Positions 1-8,637 of a stretch of DNA of 64,000 bases are shown in pieces. The notes beneath the pieces were generated by a model, which saw only the letters and a list, made by a program, of their open reading frames with translations, searched no databases and was not told where the DNA came from. The DNA lies in the NCBI GenBank assembly GCA_031282245.1, contig JAITEB010000012.1, positions 1 to 64,000 on the forward strand. Direction: 5' to 3'. This stretch comes from Oscillospiraceae bacterium. Its GTDB lineage: Bacteria; Bacillota; Clostridia; Oscillospirales; Ruminococcaceae. The translations under genes were made by a program, and so were the position numbers. The number at the start of each line of letters is the position of its first letter. Position 1 is the first letter of the stretch.

Positions 1-1230
1 GGATTTCCCGGAACCCGTCGAGCCCAGAACCGCAATTGTCTGGCCCTGCTTCGCGGTAAAGCTTATGTCCGAAAGAACCTGGCGCCCATTCGGGTAGGCG
101 AACGAAACATGGTCGAAAACTATATCGCCGGAAAGCGGCTTGTCGCTTTCGCGGCCGTCGTCCGGCTCGCGCGGGGCAGCCAGAACTTCGCTTACTCGGG
201 CGAGCGCGACGCTGGCCTTGCTCATATCCACCAGGATTCTGCCAAGCTGGCGCAGCGGCCACAGCATCATACCCACATAGGACGAAAAAGCGATCATTGT
301 ACCAACGCTGAAATCCCCCCTGCTGACATGCCAGACGCTCAGAGTGATAACCAGAGCCGTCTGCGCGAAAGTAAGCATATCTGTAAAGCCCCAGAAAAAG
401 CCCATCAGGTCGTTGATTTTAATTATATTTTTCCGGAACTCCCCGTTGCCTGCGTCAAATTTGTTCATTTCCTGCTTCTGCTGGCCGAAAGCCCGAACGA
501 CGCGCACGCCGGAAAGCGATTCCTGTATGACGTTTGAAAGCCTGCCTTCGGATTCGTCCATTTCTTTAAAAACAACTTGGACTTTCTTGAAAAATATTAC
601 AGAAAAAATTACTATTGCCGGCGCTATCGAAAGCGTGACAAGGGTCATCGAGACGTCCATGGAAAGCATGATGATAACGCCCAGCGTGACTGCGGATATA
701 ATCCGGGCAAGCTCGACAAACTGCATTCCGATAAAACGCCGGATAGTCTCAACGTCAGAAGAAGAGCGCTGCAGCAAATCTCCCGTTTCGGCGTCCACAT
801 GGTACTGATAGCTCAGGTGCTGAAGGTGGTCGTACATGCGCTCGGACAAGTCTTTTGCGATATCCTCGCACAGAATGGCGCTGGCGCGCCCGCGGATGTA
901 CACAAATATGCTGTTGGCGATGGCGGCGGCGATTACCGCAAGAGAACATATCCAGATGTTCCGCGCCAAAACCGAGCGCCCCCCAAAGCTCTCAATCATA
1001 TTCAGAACCCAGTCGGGAGCCTGTATCGGCAAATTCCCAATAACGGAGTCAACGCTTATCCTGATAATCTGCGGAGAGATATAAGCGGCGACATAAGCGC
1101 CGGCTGTCGCGACAAAAGGCGCCAGCAGCAGGAGCCATCTTCCCCTGAACAAGCTCCTGACAAGCTCCCAGTCCACCGGCTTTTTAATCTGCGTTTCTTC
1201 TTTTTTCCCTGCTTTTTTTGTTGAGGTCAA
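1..1230 (-). CDS. ABC transporter, fused permease/ATPase (5' part only)
   Basis: This is the N-terminal 410 codons of a multidrug/lipid-type ABC half-transporter; the rest lies left of the window. I chose the TTG at 1228-1230 because GGGAGTG lies just upstream and the frame reads MTSTKKAGKKEETQIKKP, then a transmembrane domain. Several hydrophobic helices follow, with the typical exporter segments LSYQYHVDAETGDLLQRSSS (about 125-145) and IQESLSGVRVVRAF (about 230-243). The nucleotide-binding domain opens with IVFDHVSFAYPNGR. The window ends inside Walker A (GSTGSGKS), so the lysine of the ATP site is visible but signature and Walker B are not. Substrate is unknown. A second half-transporter is usual for such genes and would lie outside the window. 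Confidence 0.93.
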   Translation of the reverse strand, partial: MTSTKKAGKKEETQIKKPVDWELVRSLFRGRWLLLLAPFVATAGAYVAAYISPQIIRISVDSVIGNLPIQAPDWVLNMIESFGGRSVLARNIWICSLAVIAAAIANSIFVYIRGRASAILCEDIAKDLSERMYDHLQHLSYQYHVDAETGDLLQRSSSDVETIRRFIGMQFVELARIISAVTLGVIIMLSMDVSMTLVTLSIAPAIVIFSVIFFKKVQVVFKEMDESEGRLSNVIQESLSGVRVVRAFGQQKQEMNKFDAGNGEFRKNIIKINDLMGFFWGFTDMLTFAQTALVITLSVWHVSRGDFSVGTMIAFSSYVGMMLWPLRQLGRILVDMSKASVALARVSEVLAAPREPDDGRESDKPLSGDIVFDHVSFAYPNGRQVLSDISFTAKQGQTIAVLGSTGSGKS

Positions 1231-1322
1231 ATTAATTCACTCCCTGTCTTAAATAATTCGCTTAAAATAAATTTATCTTATGAGCGCTTGCGGCGCGTTT
1301 GTCTTCTTTACCAAAAGGACGC

Positions 1323-1371
1323 AAAAAAAGCGCGGCGCCAATGTCCCCCATCAAAGGACGGCCCGCGCTTT
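1323..1371 (-). terminator. Rho-independent terminator for the 58-aa gene
   Basis: Read on the minus strand, AAAGCGCGG and CCGCGCTTT form a 9-bp stem (1363-1371 with 1327-1335). The loop is long and has an internal GTCC/GGAC pairing, and a run of seven T follows. It lies directly downstream of the small minus-strand gene and upstream of the ABC transporter gene. Confidence 0.65.
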
Positions 1372-1390
1372 GCGTAAAACGGCTCTTTAT

Positions 1391-1567
1391 TCAGGGCGGT
1401 TTTGCAAAGTCGTATATAAACAGGCCGCACCAAGGCGCAAAAACAGCTTTCCCATAGGCATATACATAATTATTCCGGGTCACAAACGGCGCAACTATCC
1501 CTTTGGCAAGCGCAATGCCGCCAATAAATCCCATAAGCGCAAGAGTAGAATTAAAAATAATTGCCAT
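1391..1567 (-). CDS. Small hydrophobic protein, 58 aa, unknown
   Basis: This short gene has an ATG at 1565-1567 preceded by a perfect AAAGGAGG (about 1575-1582), a promoter at 1624-1652 and a terminator at 1323-1371, so it is a complete transcription unit. The protein begins MAIIFNSTLALMGFIGGIAL and ends YDFAKPP. It has one hydrophobic segment (about residues 2-28), then a short aromatic tail with KAVFAPWCGLFIYDF. I do not recognise a family. It could be a small membrane peptide or the accessory subunit of a larger system. Quality of the signals rather than homology supports it. Confidence 0.6.
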   Translation of the reverse strand: MAIIFNSTLALMGFIGGIALAKGIVAPFVTRNNYVYAYGKAVFAPWCGLFIYDFAKPP

Positions 1568-1623
1568 TGCAGCGGCCTCCTTTCATGATTTGTATTTTTT
1601 GTAACTAAAATGTTACGCTGATT

Positions 1624-1652
1624 ATAATAACACATGCGCCAAAAAAAAGCAA
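1624..1652 (-). promoter_or_regulatory. Sigma-A-type promoter of the 58-aa gene
   Basis: On the minus strand TTGCTT (1647-1652) and TATTAT (1624-1629) are separated by 17 bases. A GTAAC / GTTAC inverted repeat with a 6-base spacer (1601-1616) lies between this promoter and the ribosome binding site. Confidence 0.55.
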
Positions 1653-1706
1653 TAGTTTTTTTATAATTATTATTTTTTTGATATTTATTTTTCGACAAAA
1701 TTGTGC

Positions 1707-1724
1707 TATAGTATAATTACTATA
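1707..1724 (+). promoter_or_regulatory. Promoter -10 inside a perfect dyad (candidate operator)
   Basis: TATAGTA (1707-1713) and TACTATA (1718-1724) form a perfect 7-bp inverted repeat around TAAT. The dyad contains a consensus TATAAT at 1712-1717, 38 bases before the ATG of the next gene. The -35 region is poor (TTTTCG at 17 bases), which would fit a regulated promoter. Confidence 0.45.
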
Positions 1725-1755
1725 CACTGTCAAGTGATTGGTGGAGTAATGTGCC

Positions 1756-2415
1756 ATGAAGAACCATAAATTTATCGAATTTATAAGCGTTTTACTAACC
1801 AGCCTGTTTATTTTGGCGGCGGCTTTTTTTATCAACACAGCTTATGGCGACGATTTTAATTTCTTTGAGAAATCTTCTTCTACAGGGGCGGCTTCTATAG
1901 AGAACGACAGTTCGCAGGAAAACCCGGGAAGCCCGCCCATCGGCCCGGAAAATATAGACTGGTCGCAGGATCCGATTTTTATTAACCTGGTCAGGACAAA
2001 CAAAGTTAAGTCCGAGGTTTTCAAAATCACCGAAGAGAAGTACAGTCAGAAATATGTCGTAATCGTTGGCGACAGGTTCAATTTTACTTTTGCCGCAGGT
2101 GAGGTTCACTATGACAAGAACTTTGAAATCTATGACTTCGGCGTCAGGCTGGAACAGGATGAGATTAACAATGCCTCGTCTATGCGCGAGGGCTTTGTCA
2201 AGCTCATTTTTGCCCAGAACGGCGCGCTTCCCGGAAAGGCCGACCTGACTGTTTTTCTGAACAAGATTTCCGCCGGGCGGGTCTTCGACTGCCATCTGTA
2301 TAATTATGAGACTCTCAAATGGAACTATGTTCGGACTGTTACCGCAAGCGAGAACGGAGCCGTCACAATCAGCCTTGATTCTCTTGGCAACTATATTTTC
2401 AGGCAGAAAAACTGA
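1756..2415 (+). CDS. Secreted/membrane-anchored protein of unknown function
   Basis: The 219-residue product has a hydrophobic N-terminus (about residues 8-28, FISVLLTSLFILAAAFF), a polar linker rich in Ser, Gly and Pro (35-65), and then a domain of about 145 residues. Its pattern of alternating hydrophobic residues, with LPGKADLTVFL, LYNYETLKWNYV and GAVTISLDSLGNYIF, resembles the beta-sandwich modules of Gram-positive surface proteins. There is no lipobox cysteine and no sorting motif at the C-terminus. The gene stands alone between its own promoter and pyk. The function is not recognised, and surface location is inferred from the N-terminus. Confidence 0.75.
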   Translation: MKNHKFIEFISVLLTSLFILAAAFFINTAYGDDFNFFEKSSSTGAASIENDSSQENPGSPPIGPENIDWSQDPIFINLVRTNKVKSEVFKITEEKYSQKYVVIVGDRFNFTFAAGEVHYDKNFEIYDFGVRLEQDEINNASSMREGFVKLIFAQNGALPGKADLTVFLNKISAGRVFDCHLYNYETLKWNYVRTVTASENGAVTISLDSLGNYIFRQKN

Positions 2416-2528
2416 ATTCTGCGTTTTCACCGCTTTGTTTAATTAATATTTCGTTTTGATTTTATCTTATGATTATATAAATTTAGTTTGTATAATATAT
2501 GCGCATATTTTTGAAAGGTGGGCTTCTA

Positions 2529-4280
2529 ATGCGAAAAACAAAAATCGTGTGCACTCTCGGACCTTCAACAAATTCACCGGAAATAATACGGCAGCTTATG
2601 CTGGCCGGAATGAACGTCGCAAGATTTAATTTTTCCCACGGCGACCATGAGTCTCACAAGGCCACGTTCGACATTGTGAAGCAGTGCCGCGAGAAGCTCA
2701 GCCTTCCCGTCGCCACCATGCTGGACACCCAGGGGCCGGAAATACGTATCCGCACTTTTAAAGAAGGCAAAGCGGAATTGAAGGCCGGGGAGATTTTTAC
2801 CCTGACCACGCGTGAGCTTGAAGGCAGCGGCGAGATTGTTTCAATCAGCTATAAAGATTTGCCCAAGGATGTTTCCAGCAGCTCCGCAATCCTGATTGAC
2901 GACGGTTTGATTGCCCTGACGGTTGAACGCGTCACCGAAACGGATATCATCTGCAAAATCCGGAACGGCGGCGTTATCTCCAACCGCAAGAGCGTAAACG
3001 TCCCGTCGGTTCACCTTTCCATGCCTTATCTCAGCGAAAAGGACAAGGGCGATTTGCTTTTCGGCATTGAGACAGGTTTTGATTACATCGCCGCCTCTTT
3101 TGCCAGAAGCGCGGAGGATGTCTGGCAGATACGCCAGCTTCTGCGGGAAAACAAGGCCGAGCATATCAAAATCATCGCGAAAATCGAAAATTACGAGGGC
3201 GTTGAAAACATTGAGGGCATACTCAACGTGGCCGACGGTCTGATGGTCGCCCGCGGGGATTTGGGCGTCGAAGTTCCCTTCGAGGACATTCCCGCAATCC
3301 AGAAAAAGCTTATCAAGAAAACTTTCCTAAGCGGGAAGCCGGTTATCACAGCGACGCAGATGCTGGATTCCATGATAAAAAACCCGCGCCCCACAAGGGC
3401 AGAAGCCACAGACGTCGCAAACGCCATATACGACGGCACAAGCGCCATTATGCTTTCCGGAGAGACGGCGGCGGGAGCTTACCCGATAGAGGCCGTCCGC
3501 ACAATGGAAAAAATCACGCTCAAAACCGAAGCGGACATAAACTACAGGAAAAAATTCTACCAGCAGTCCGAAAGCATCGACTTCCAGTCCAGCGTGACCG
3601 AGGCCATTTCTCACGCGACCTGCACAACCGCCTATGACCTTGGGGCCAAAGCCGTAATCACTGTTACAAAATCCGGGACAACCGCGCGCATGATAAGCAA
3701 ATACCGCCCGTCAATGCCTATCATGGGCTGCACGCCCGTCCCGGTCGTTTACAGGCAGCTGAGCCTGACCTGGGGGGTTGTGCCCGTCATGGTTGAGAAC
3801 ATGACCGACAGCGAAAAGCTTTTTAAACACGCGGTCGAAATGTCCGAAAAAACAGGGGCGCTCAGAAGCGGCGATCTTGTCGTTATAACGGCCGGCCTGC
3901 CGCTCGGTTATTCCGGCACGACAAATATGCTCCGGGTATTTATAACAGGAGATATCCTCACCTCTGGAACAGGGATAGGCTCAAAAGTCGTCTGCGCAAA
4001 TCTCTGCGTCGTGGACAAAATGGAGGATCTTGAAAGCGAATTCAACGATGGGGATATAATAGTGATTCCAAAAACGGGCGCGGAGCTTTTGCCTTATATG
4101 CGCCGGGCTTCCGGGGTTATCGCCGAAGAGGGCGGGCATAATTCTTATGCCGCAATAGCCGGCTCTGTCCTGGATATACCTGTTATTATCGGGGCGCACG
4201 GGGCGACGCAGGTTTTGAAGAAAAACACGACGGTGACGCTTGATTCCGGGAAGGGAATTGTTCACAACAGGGTGAAATAA
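2529..4280 (+). CDS. pyk: Pyruvate kinase with C-terminal PEP-utiliser-like domain
   Basis: The enzyme converts phosphoenolpyruvate and ADP to pyruvate and ATP, the last step of glycolysis. The start is the ATG at 2529, after GAAAGGTGG; an upstream in-frame ATG has no ribosome binding site. The product has 583 residues, against about 470 for the short form. The extra C-terminal part (about 476-583) is the PEP-utiliser-like domain seen in Bacillus-type enzymes. N-terminal KIVCTLGPSTNSPE, MVARGDLGVEVP near 237 and ITATQMLDSMIKNPRPTRAE near 273 are classic signatures. In the extra domain the usual T-S-H-A loop reads N-S-Y-A (near 536), so its histidine is replaced by tyrosine. The gene is monocistronic. 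Confidence 0.97.
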   Translation: MRKTKIVCTLGPSTNSPEIIRQLMLAGMNVARFNFSHGDHESHKATFDIVKQCREKLSLPVATMLDTQGPEIRIRTFKEGKAELKAGEIFTLTTRELEGSGEIVSISYKDLPKDVSSSSAILIDDGLIALTVERVTETDIICKIRNGGVISNRKSVNVPSVHLSMPYLSEKDKGDLLFGIETGFDYIAASFARSAEDVWQIRQLLRENKAEHIKIIAKIENYEGVENIEGILNVADGLMVARGDLGVEVPFEDIPAIQKKLIKKTFLSGKPVITATQMLDSMIKNPRPTRAEATDVANAIYDGTSAIMLSGETAAGAYPIEAVRTMEKITLKTEADINYRKKFYQQSESIDFQSSVTEAISHATCTTAYDLGAKAVITVTKSGTTARMISKYRPSMPIMGCTPVPVVYRQLSLTWGVVPVMVENMTDSEKLFKHAVEMSEKTGALRSGDLVVITAGLPLGYSGTTNMLRVFITGDILTSGTGIGSKVVCANLCVVDKMEDLESEFNDGDIIVIPKTGAELLPYMRRASGVIAEEGGHNSYAAIAGSVLDIPVIIGAHGATQVLKKNTTVTLDSGKGIVHNRVK

Positions 4281-4391
4281 AATTTTTTGCGGTTTTTCCG
4301 CCGGGGCGGGCTGCGGTTTTGTGCCGGCGGATTAAAAAATGAAAAATTTTTATTAGAAATATTAATTTTTTGGAGGGCAAAAAAACATTAA

Positions 4392-5339
4392 ATGAAAATT
4401 GACATTTCAAAAAATAAGCTTATAATTATAATTACGGCAATTGTGCTGTTTGCCGCCGCCGCAGTGTCAGTGTTCTTTTGGCTCATATCCAAGCAGATAA
4501 TTGTTGAACCCGGCGCAACTGTCCTGGCCGACGGAACAGTTATTCCTCCCGAAAAAGAAAAGGTTTTTCAGATAGTCAGTCCCCGGCCCTTTAACGAGAG
4601 ACGCGCTGACCTGATAGCCGCAAAGGAAATAAATCCGAAAGCCTTCGCCTGGCTTTCCGTTCCGGGAACGAATATTGAATATCCAGTTATACTTGACCCC
4701 GAAAACGACAATTCCTACTGGCTGCAGAGAAAACTTGACGGAACAACGGTTGAGAACCAGTCTTATACAAACGCCGAAACAGTCGTCTATGCGCATTATA
4801 AAGGCGAATTTCCCGGAATTAGTCCCGGCAGCGGCGAAATCAGCAGGAATCTGACGTTTTTCGGCCACAACTGGAATAACTGCAGCATACCCTATTATAT
4901 AGGGGACTCCGGCGACGGGACTTACATCATGTTCGAGCAGCTTATGTCCTTTACCGACTATGATTTTTCCAGAGGGCATCAGTATATATATCTGGCTACG
5001 GAAACCGGCGATTATGTATATCAGGTTTTTTCGTCAATGTACTGCGAACCCAGCTGGAAACCGGAATTTGACTTTAACTATTTTGATCCTTCGCCCGGCG
5101 ACGCGCAGTTTGAAACGCTTCTGTCCGAAATGAAAGAAAGAAGCCTTTTTGATTTTGACGTTCCCGTTTCTTCCGGCGACAAAATTATCACGCTCTCGAC
5201 CTGCACGCTCTATTACGAAGGAGCGGCCGAGCAGCGCTATGTCGTGTCGGCAAGGCTTTTGGGCAAAGGCGAAAAGGCCGACAGGCTTGCGAAAGTAGAG
5301 ATCAACAGAGATTATAAAAAACCGTCTTTTGTTAAGTAA
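4392..5339 (+). CDS. Class B sortase, membrane-anchored (sortase 1 of 4)
   Basis: This is a 315-residue sortase of the SrtB type, a transpeptidase that cuts surface proteins at a sorting motif and joins them to peptidoglycan or pilin. One N-terminal membrane helix (about 9-33) places the catalytic domain outside the cell. Domain landmarks are FAWLSVPGTNIEYPV near 85, LTFFGHNWNN with catalytic H159, ITLSTC with C271, and QRYVVSAR with R282, so the triad is complete. The ATG at 4392 is forced by an in-frame stop just upstream. Its GGAGGG lies 14 bases away, longer than usual. No protein with a sorting signal is in the window. Three paralogues follow directly. Confidence 0.93.
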   Translation: MKIDISKNKLIIIITAIVLFAAAAVSVFFWLISKQIIVEPGATVLADGTVIPPEKEKVFQIVSPRPFNERRADLIAAKEINPKAFAWLSVPGTNIEYPVILDPENDNSYWLQRKLDGTTVENQSYTNAETVVYAHYKGEFPGISPGSGEISRNLTFFGHNWNNCSIPYYIGDSGDGTYIMFEQLMSFTDYDFSRGHQYIYLATETGDYVYQVFSSMYCEPSWKPEFDFNYFDPSPGDAQFETLLSEMKERSLFDFDVPVSSGDKIITLSTCTLYYEGAAEQRYVVSARLLGKGEKADRLAKVEINRDYKKPSFVK

Positions 5340-5471
5340 AAAAACACAGTAAAAAATGCGGAGCGCCTTTTGAGATTTCGTGCATGAAAAGACGGAAAAA
5401 TCAGGAGACTTTGCGCATTAATAAATAAATTAGTTTTTTAATACATTTTTAATTGGAGGAGTTCAGATCTT

Positions 5472-6392
5472 ATGAGATTAAATCAGCGTTTAAAAAAACT
5501 TGTCTTACTGGCCATTGCAGCGGTGACGCTGCTCACCGTTGCGGCTTCATGCAAAAAGAGCGGGGAAACCCCCGCCGATACTGACAGCCTTCCGCAAATT
5601 GATTCCTCGGCAGACACGGTCAGCGACGACCCCCGCGCCCCCGGTTCTATATCTTATGACGATATGATGAAAAAACTTGGCGACGCCAGCAAGATTAACA
5701 GCTACGCAAAAGCCTGGCTTACTATCCCGGGGACCAATATTGACTACCCGGTCATCAATGACAACGATCACAAAGAAAACAACAACTACTGGCTTAATCG
5801 CCTGCTGGACGGAACCGAGTCCCCGAATGTCTATCCCAATTATGACGAAACAGTTGTTTATACCCACGAAGAAGCTATTCTGGATGCCGATATAAATAAA
5901 ATGAGCAGGAATATAACCCTTTTCGGCCACAACTGGGATAATATCAACGAACCTCTGCGCATGAACGACCCGAAAGACATTATGTTCGCCCAGCTTCCTA
6001 TGTATGCGGCTGACATTGACTTTGCTCAGGAGAATCCATATGTTTATTTTTCGACCTCCGACAACGAGATGGTCTGGAAAATCTTTTGCGTTATGTACTG
6101 CGAAACAGACTGGACGCAAACTGTGGGAATCAAATACTATCTGCCGAACCCCAACGACTCTCAGATGTCGATTCTGATTTCCGAATTCCGCCAGCGCAGT
6201 ATGTATGAATACAATGTCGACGTAAAGCCGTCCGACAAGATTTTGACGCTTTCAACCTGCACAAGGGTTTATCCGGGCATGGGCGACTCGCAGCGCTATG
6301 TCGTCGTTGCGCGTCTGCTTCGTCCGGATGAGAGCGACAAAGATCCCGTCAAAGTTTTTCAGGCTATAAACTATAAAGAACCGGTTGTATAA
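5472..6392 (+). CDS. Class B sortase with lipoprotein-like signal (sortase 2 of 4)
   Basis: This 306-residue paralogue of the preceding sortase shares its domain (AWLTIPGTNIDYPV near 81, FGHNWDN with H153, LTLSTC with C263, QRYVVVAR with R275). The N-terminus differs: a positively charged start, a hydrophobic core and VAASC with C27, followed by a Lys/Ser/Asp-rich linker. That looks like a lipoprotein signal peptide, although alanine at -3 is not the best lipobox residue. If processed, the enzyme would be lipid-anchored and not held by a transmembrane helix. A terminator at 6426-6464 ends the unit, so the four sortases are not simply one operon. Confidence 0.9.
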   Translation: MRLNQRLKKLVLLAIAAVTLLTVAASCKKSGETPADTDSLPQIDSSADTVSDDPRAPGSISYDDMMKKLGDASKINSYAKAWLTIPGTNIDYPVINDNDHKENNNYWLNRLLDGTESPNVYPNYDETVVYTHEEAILDADINKMSRNITLFGHNWDNINEPLRMNDPKDIMFAQLPMYAADIDFAQENPYVYFSTSDNEMVWKIFCVMYCETDWTQTVGIKYYLPNPNDSQMSILISEFRQRSMYEYNVDVKPSDKILTLSTCTRVYPGMGDSQRYVVVARLLRPDESDKDPVKVFQAINYKEPVV

Positions 6393-6425
6393 AAAATTTT
6401 TCGGAGCTTTTTGTTTTGCGTAATA

Positions 6426-6464
6426 CAGGCAAGGAATAAATTATGGCCTTGCCTGTTCTTGTTT
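6426..6464 (+). terminator. Rho-independent terminator after sortase 2
   Basis: CAGGCAAGG (6426-6434) pairs with CCTTGCCTG (6447-6455), followed by a T-rich stretch. The -35 box of the next promoter overlaps the descending arm. Confidence 0.8.
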
Positions 6465-6477
6465 GCTATGTTATAAT
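6449..6477 (+). promoter_or_regulatory. Promoter of sortase 3, overlapping the upstream terminator
   Basis: TTGCCT (6449-6454) and TATAAT (6472-6477) are separated by 17 bases. The -35 box lies within the stem of the sortase 2 terminator. Confidence 0.7.
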
Positions 6478-6531
6478 GGCAATAATAAAAATATAAACGC
6501 TTTTATAATCAAAAACGGAGGATGATAAAAT

Positions 6532-7590
6532 ATGCCATCTAAATCGGCAATTTTTACAAGATGCTTTCTGTGCCTGATTTTGACGCTCTTATTATTGGCT
6601 TCCTGCGGCCAAACAAATCCCGGCGGCGTTTCCGAAGTTCCGGAGGATTCGCAGGCGGAAGCCGCTCCGCAGAAAGAAGCTTTTGTTTTGTCGGATGAGA
6701 CAAAACTCTCGTTCGCCGCCCTTGCGGAAAACAAAGAACTTCTGCTGGACAGGGAAAAGGCCGCCGAACAAGTGGCCGCCTACTATCAGGACAAACCCGA
6801 AATCGCCCCTGTTATTTTGGGAGAGGACAACGTTGACGGCAAACTGGAGCAGCCGGACTTTAGCCTGAGAATCGCCGCCGCCGCCCAGCGCAACCCGGAT
6901 ACCGTAGGCTGGTTCAGAATCAAAGACACAAACATGAATTACGCCGTTGTACAAGACGTAACTGACGTCAATTATTATACTGAACGCGACTACGACAAAG
7001 GCCTGCACTATGGAACGCCGCCGAACGGCCCGTATTACGATCTTTACGGCGTTATATGGCTTGGGCCTCGCGTGGCTGTCTCCTCGCGCGCGGAACTTAG
7101 CCCAAACACCGTTATGTTCGGCCACAACTGGTATAACATCTATGCGGGCTCAGTCCGCAAGGACAGCCCCAATGATATTATGCTCGGTCAGTCGGCCGCT
7201 TATATCTACCCGGAATGGGCGGAGGAACACCCTTTTATTAATTTTTCTATCAAAAACGACAATATGACCTGGGTGGTTTACGCTTCGTTTTTTACAGAGG
7301 ACTCCTGGCCGAACAATTACAGCGACATTGATTTTAACTATGTAAAACCTGACCTTTCGCCGGAACAGATGGAGCGCTACGTAAAAGAAATCAACGAGCG
7401 CGCGCTGTATACCGCCGATTTTGAGCTGTCCCCGGAAGACAACGTCATGACTATTTCAACTTGTTCATGGGCGGACGGCCGCAACGACGGCACGCATCGT
7501 TTTGTCATCCTGGCAAAACTGCTGGACGAGGGCGCGCCGCTTCCCGAGGTCACATATACCGTTAATCCGAACCCGAAGCACGCAAAATAA
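6532..7590 (+). CDS. Class B sortase, predicted lipoprotein (sortase 3 of 4)
   Basis: At 352 residues this is the longest of the four sortases. The signal has a good lipobox, LLASC with C25, and a segment of roughly 75 residues separates it from the catalytic domain, longer than in the others. The catalytic residues are H198 in MFGHNW, C311 in MTISTC and R323 in HRFVILAK. The Leu of LSTC is Ile here and the C-R spacing is as in the paralogues. It also has a longer insert between the domain start (NPDTVGWFRIKDTNMNYAVV near 121) and the catalytic His than sortases 1, 2 and 4. The gene has its own promoter and a downstream GC-rich hairpin. A different substrate from its neighbours is likely but not shown. 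Confidence 0.9.
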   Translation: MPSKSAIFTRCFLCLILTLLLLASCGQTNPGGVSEVPEDSQAEAAPQKEAFVLSDETKLSFAALAENKELLLDREKAAEQVAAYYQDKPEIAPVILGEDNVDGKLEQPDFSLRIAAAAQRNPDTVGWFRIKDTNMNYAVVQDVTDVNYYTERDYDKGLHYGTPPNGPYYDLYGVIWLGPRVAVSSRAELSPNTVMFGHNWYNIYAGSVRKDSPNDIMLGQSAAYIYPEWAEEHPFINFSIKNDNMTWVVYASFFTEDSWPNNYSDIDFNYVKPDLSPEQMERYVKEINERALYTADFELSPEDNVMTISTCSWADGRNDGTHRFVILAKLLDEGAPLPEVTYTVNPNPKHAK

Positions 7591-7612
7591 TAAACAGGCT
7601 CGCGGCTTCCCT

Positions 7613-7652
7613 GTATGGGCGGCGGACCGCCGTCCATACGGCATTTTATGTT
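7613..7652 (+). terminator. GC-rich hairpin after sortase 3 (weak terminator)
   Basis: GTATGG and CCATAC flank an almost uninterrupted GC stem (7613-7639) with a 3-base loop. The following T tract is interrupted (CATTTTATGTTT), so read-through or RNA processing is also possible. Confidence 0.5.
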
Positions 7653-7688
7653 TAAAACGCATACAAATTTTAAAGCAAAGGAAAAACT

Positions 7689-8636
7689 ATGCTCCCCCTG
7701 GTGAAAACAAAGAAAATTATAAACCTGCCGCCTTTTATCCGGATTTTGTCTTATTTGCTTATGGTTTTTTCTTTGCTTTTCTGCTTTCTGGTGTATATTT
7801 TGCTTATGGTCAATCTCGGAGACACCCCGACAATGTCCGTGCCGTCCGAAAACGCTCTCCCGCCCGTTTCAAGCTCTCCCGCAAGCCCCCAGCCGCCGCA
7901 GTCAGGCCCGGGTGAGATTCCCCCGCCTGTCCAGGAGGCTTATTACGGCGAAACCGTTCTGCCAAACTCTGATCTCGCCGCAAAAATCCGTACCGCAAGC
8001 AAGGCAAACACCGATACGGTCGGCTGGCTCACCGTCCCGGGCACAGCGATAGATTATCCTGTAATGCAGTATATCGACAACGCTTATTACCTGCGGCGCA
8101 ATTATATTGACAGGCGCTATAAGTTCGCCGGGTCGATTTTCGCCGACTACCGCGACGTCGGCACAAACCGCAACGACCTGTCCAGAAATTATGTAATTTA
8201 TGGACACAACCTGACCATGAGCGACGACAAGCTTGACGGCGAAATGTTCGCCGAGCTTCTGCGCTTCCGGGACTATGACTTTGCCCGGCAGAGCCAGTAT
8301 ATATATTACTCAACCCTCCAGGACACAATGATCTGGCAGGTTTTTGCCGTTTTTTACACAGATACCAATTATTATTATATAAACGTCAGCCCCGGCTCCG
8401 ACGCGGAATTTATGGACCTGGTGAACGAGGCGAAGCAGCGCAGCGAGTTTATCTATGACGCGGATATAACGGCCGGCGACAAAATTCTGACGCTCTCCAC
8501 ATGCACCTACAGATACAATACAAAAGCCGAGCAGCGCTTTGTCGTGATGGCGCGCCTTGTGCCAGACAACACAGCCGAAGCAAAAGAAGTCTTGATAAAC
8601 CCCCGGCCAAAACCCCCGAATTTCGATGAAAACTAA
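7689..8636 (+). CDS. Class B sortase, membrane-anchored (sortase 4 of 4)
   Basis: This 315-residue product has a membrane helix at about 18-41, a Pro/Ser-rich linker (about 55-82) and a sortase B domain. Landmarks are TVGWLTVPGTAIDYPV near 110, YGHNLT with H173, LTLSTC with C272 and QRFVVMAR with R283. It has YGHNL where the other three have FGHNW, and the YYLRRNYIDRRYKFAGSIF stretch near 133 is the form usual in SrtB proteins. It may therefore be the housekeeping-like member, with the other three diverged. That is inference. An AAAGGA precedes the ATG, and a strong terminator follows at 8638. Confidence 0.93.
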   Translation: MLPLVKTKKIINLPPFIRILSYLLMVFSLLFCFLVYILLMVNLGDTPTMSVPSENALPPVSSSPASPQPPQSGPGEIPPPVQEAYYGETVLPNSDLAAKIRTASKANTDTVGWLTVPGTAIDYPVMQYIDNAYYLRRNYIDRRYKFAGSIFADYRDVGTNRNDLSRNYVIYGHNLTMSDDKLDGEMFAELLRFRDYDFARQSQYIYYSTLQDTMIWQVFAVFYTDTNYYYINVSPGSDAEFMDLVNEAKQRSEFIYDADITAGDKILTLSTCTYRYNTKAEQRFVVMARLVPDNTAEAKEVLINPRPKPPNFDEN

Positions 8637-8637
8637 T

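Noticed and set aside
1795..2430. Minus-strand frame opposite the secreted 219-residue protein
   Set aside because: The plus-strand frame has the promoter and a signal-like N-terminus; the minus frame has neither.
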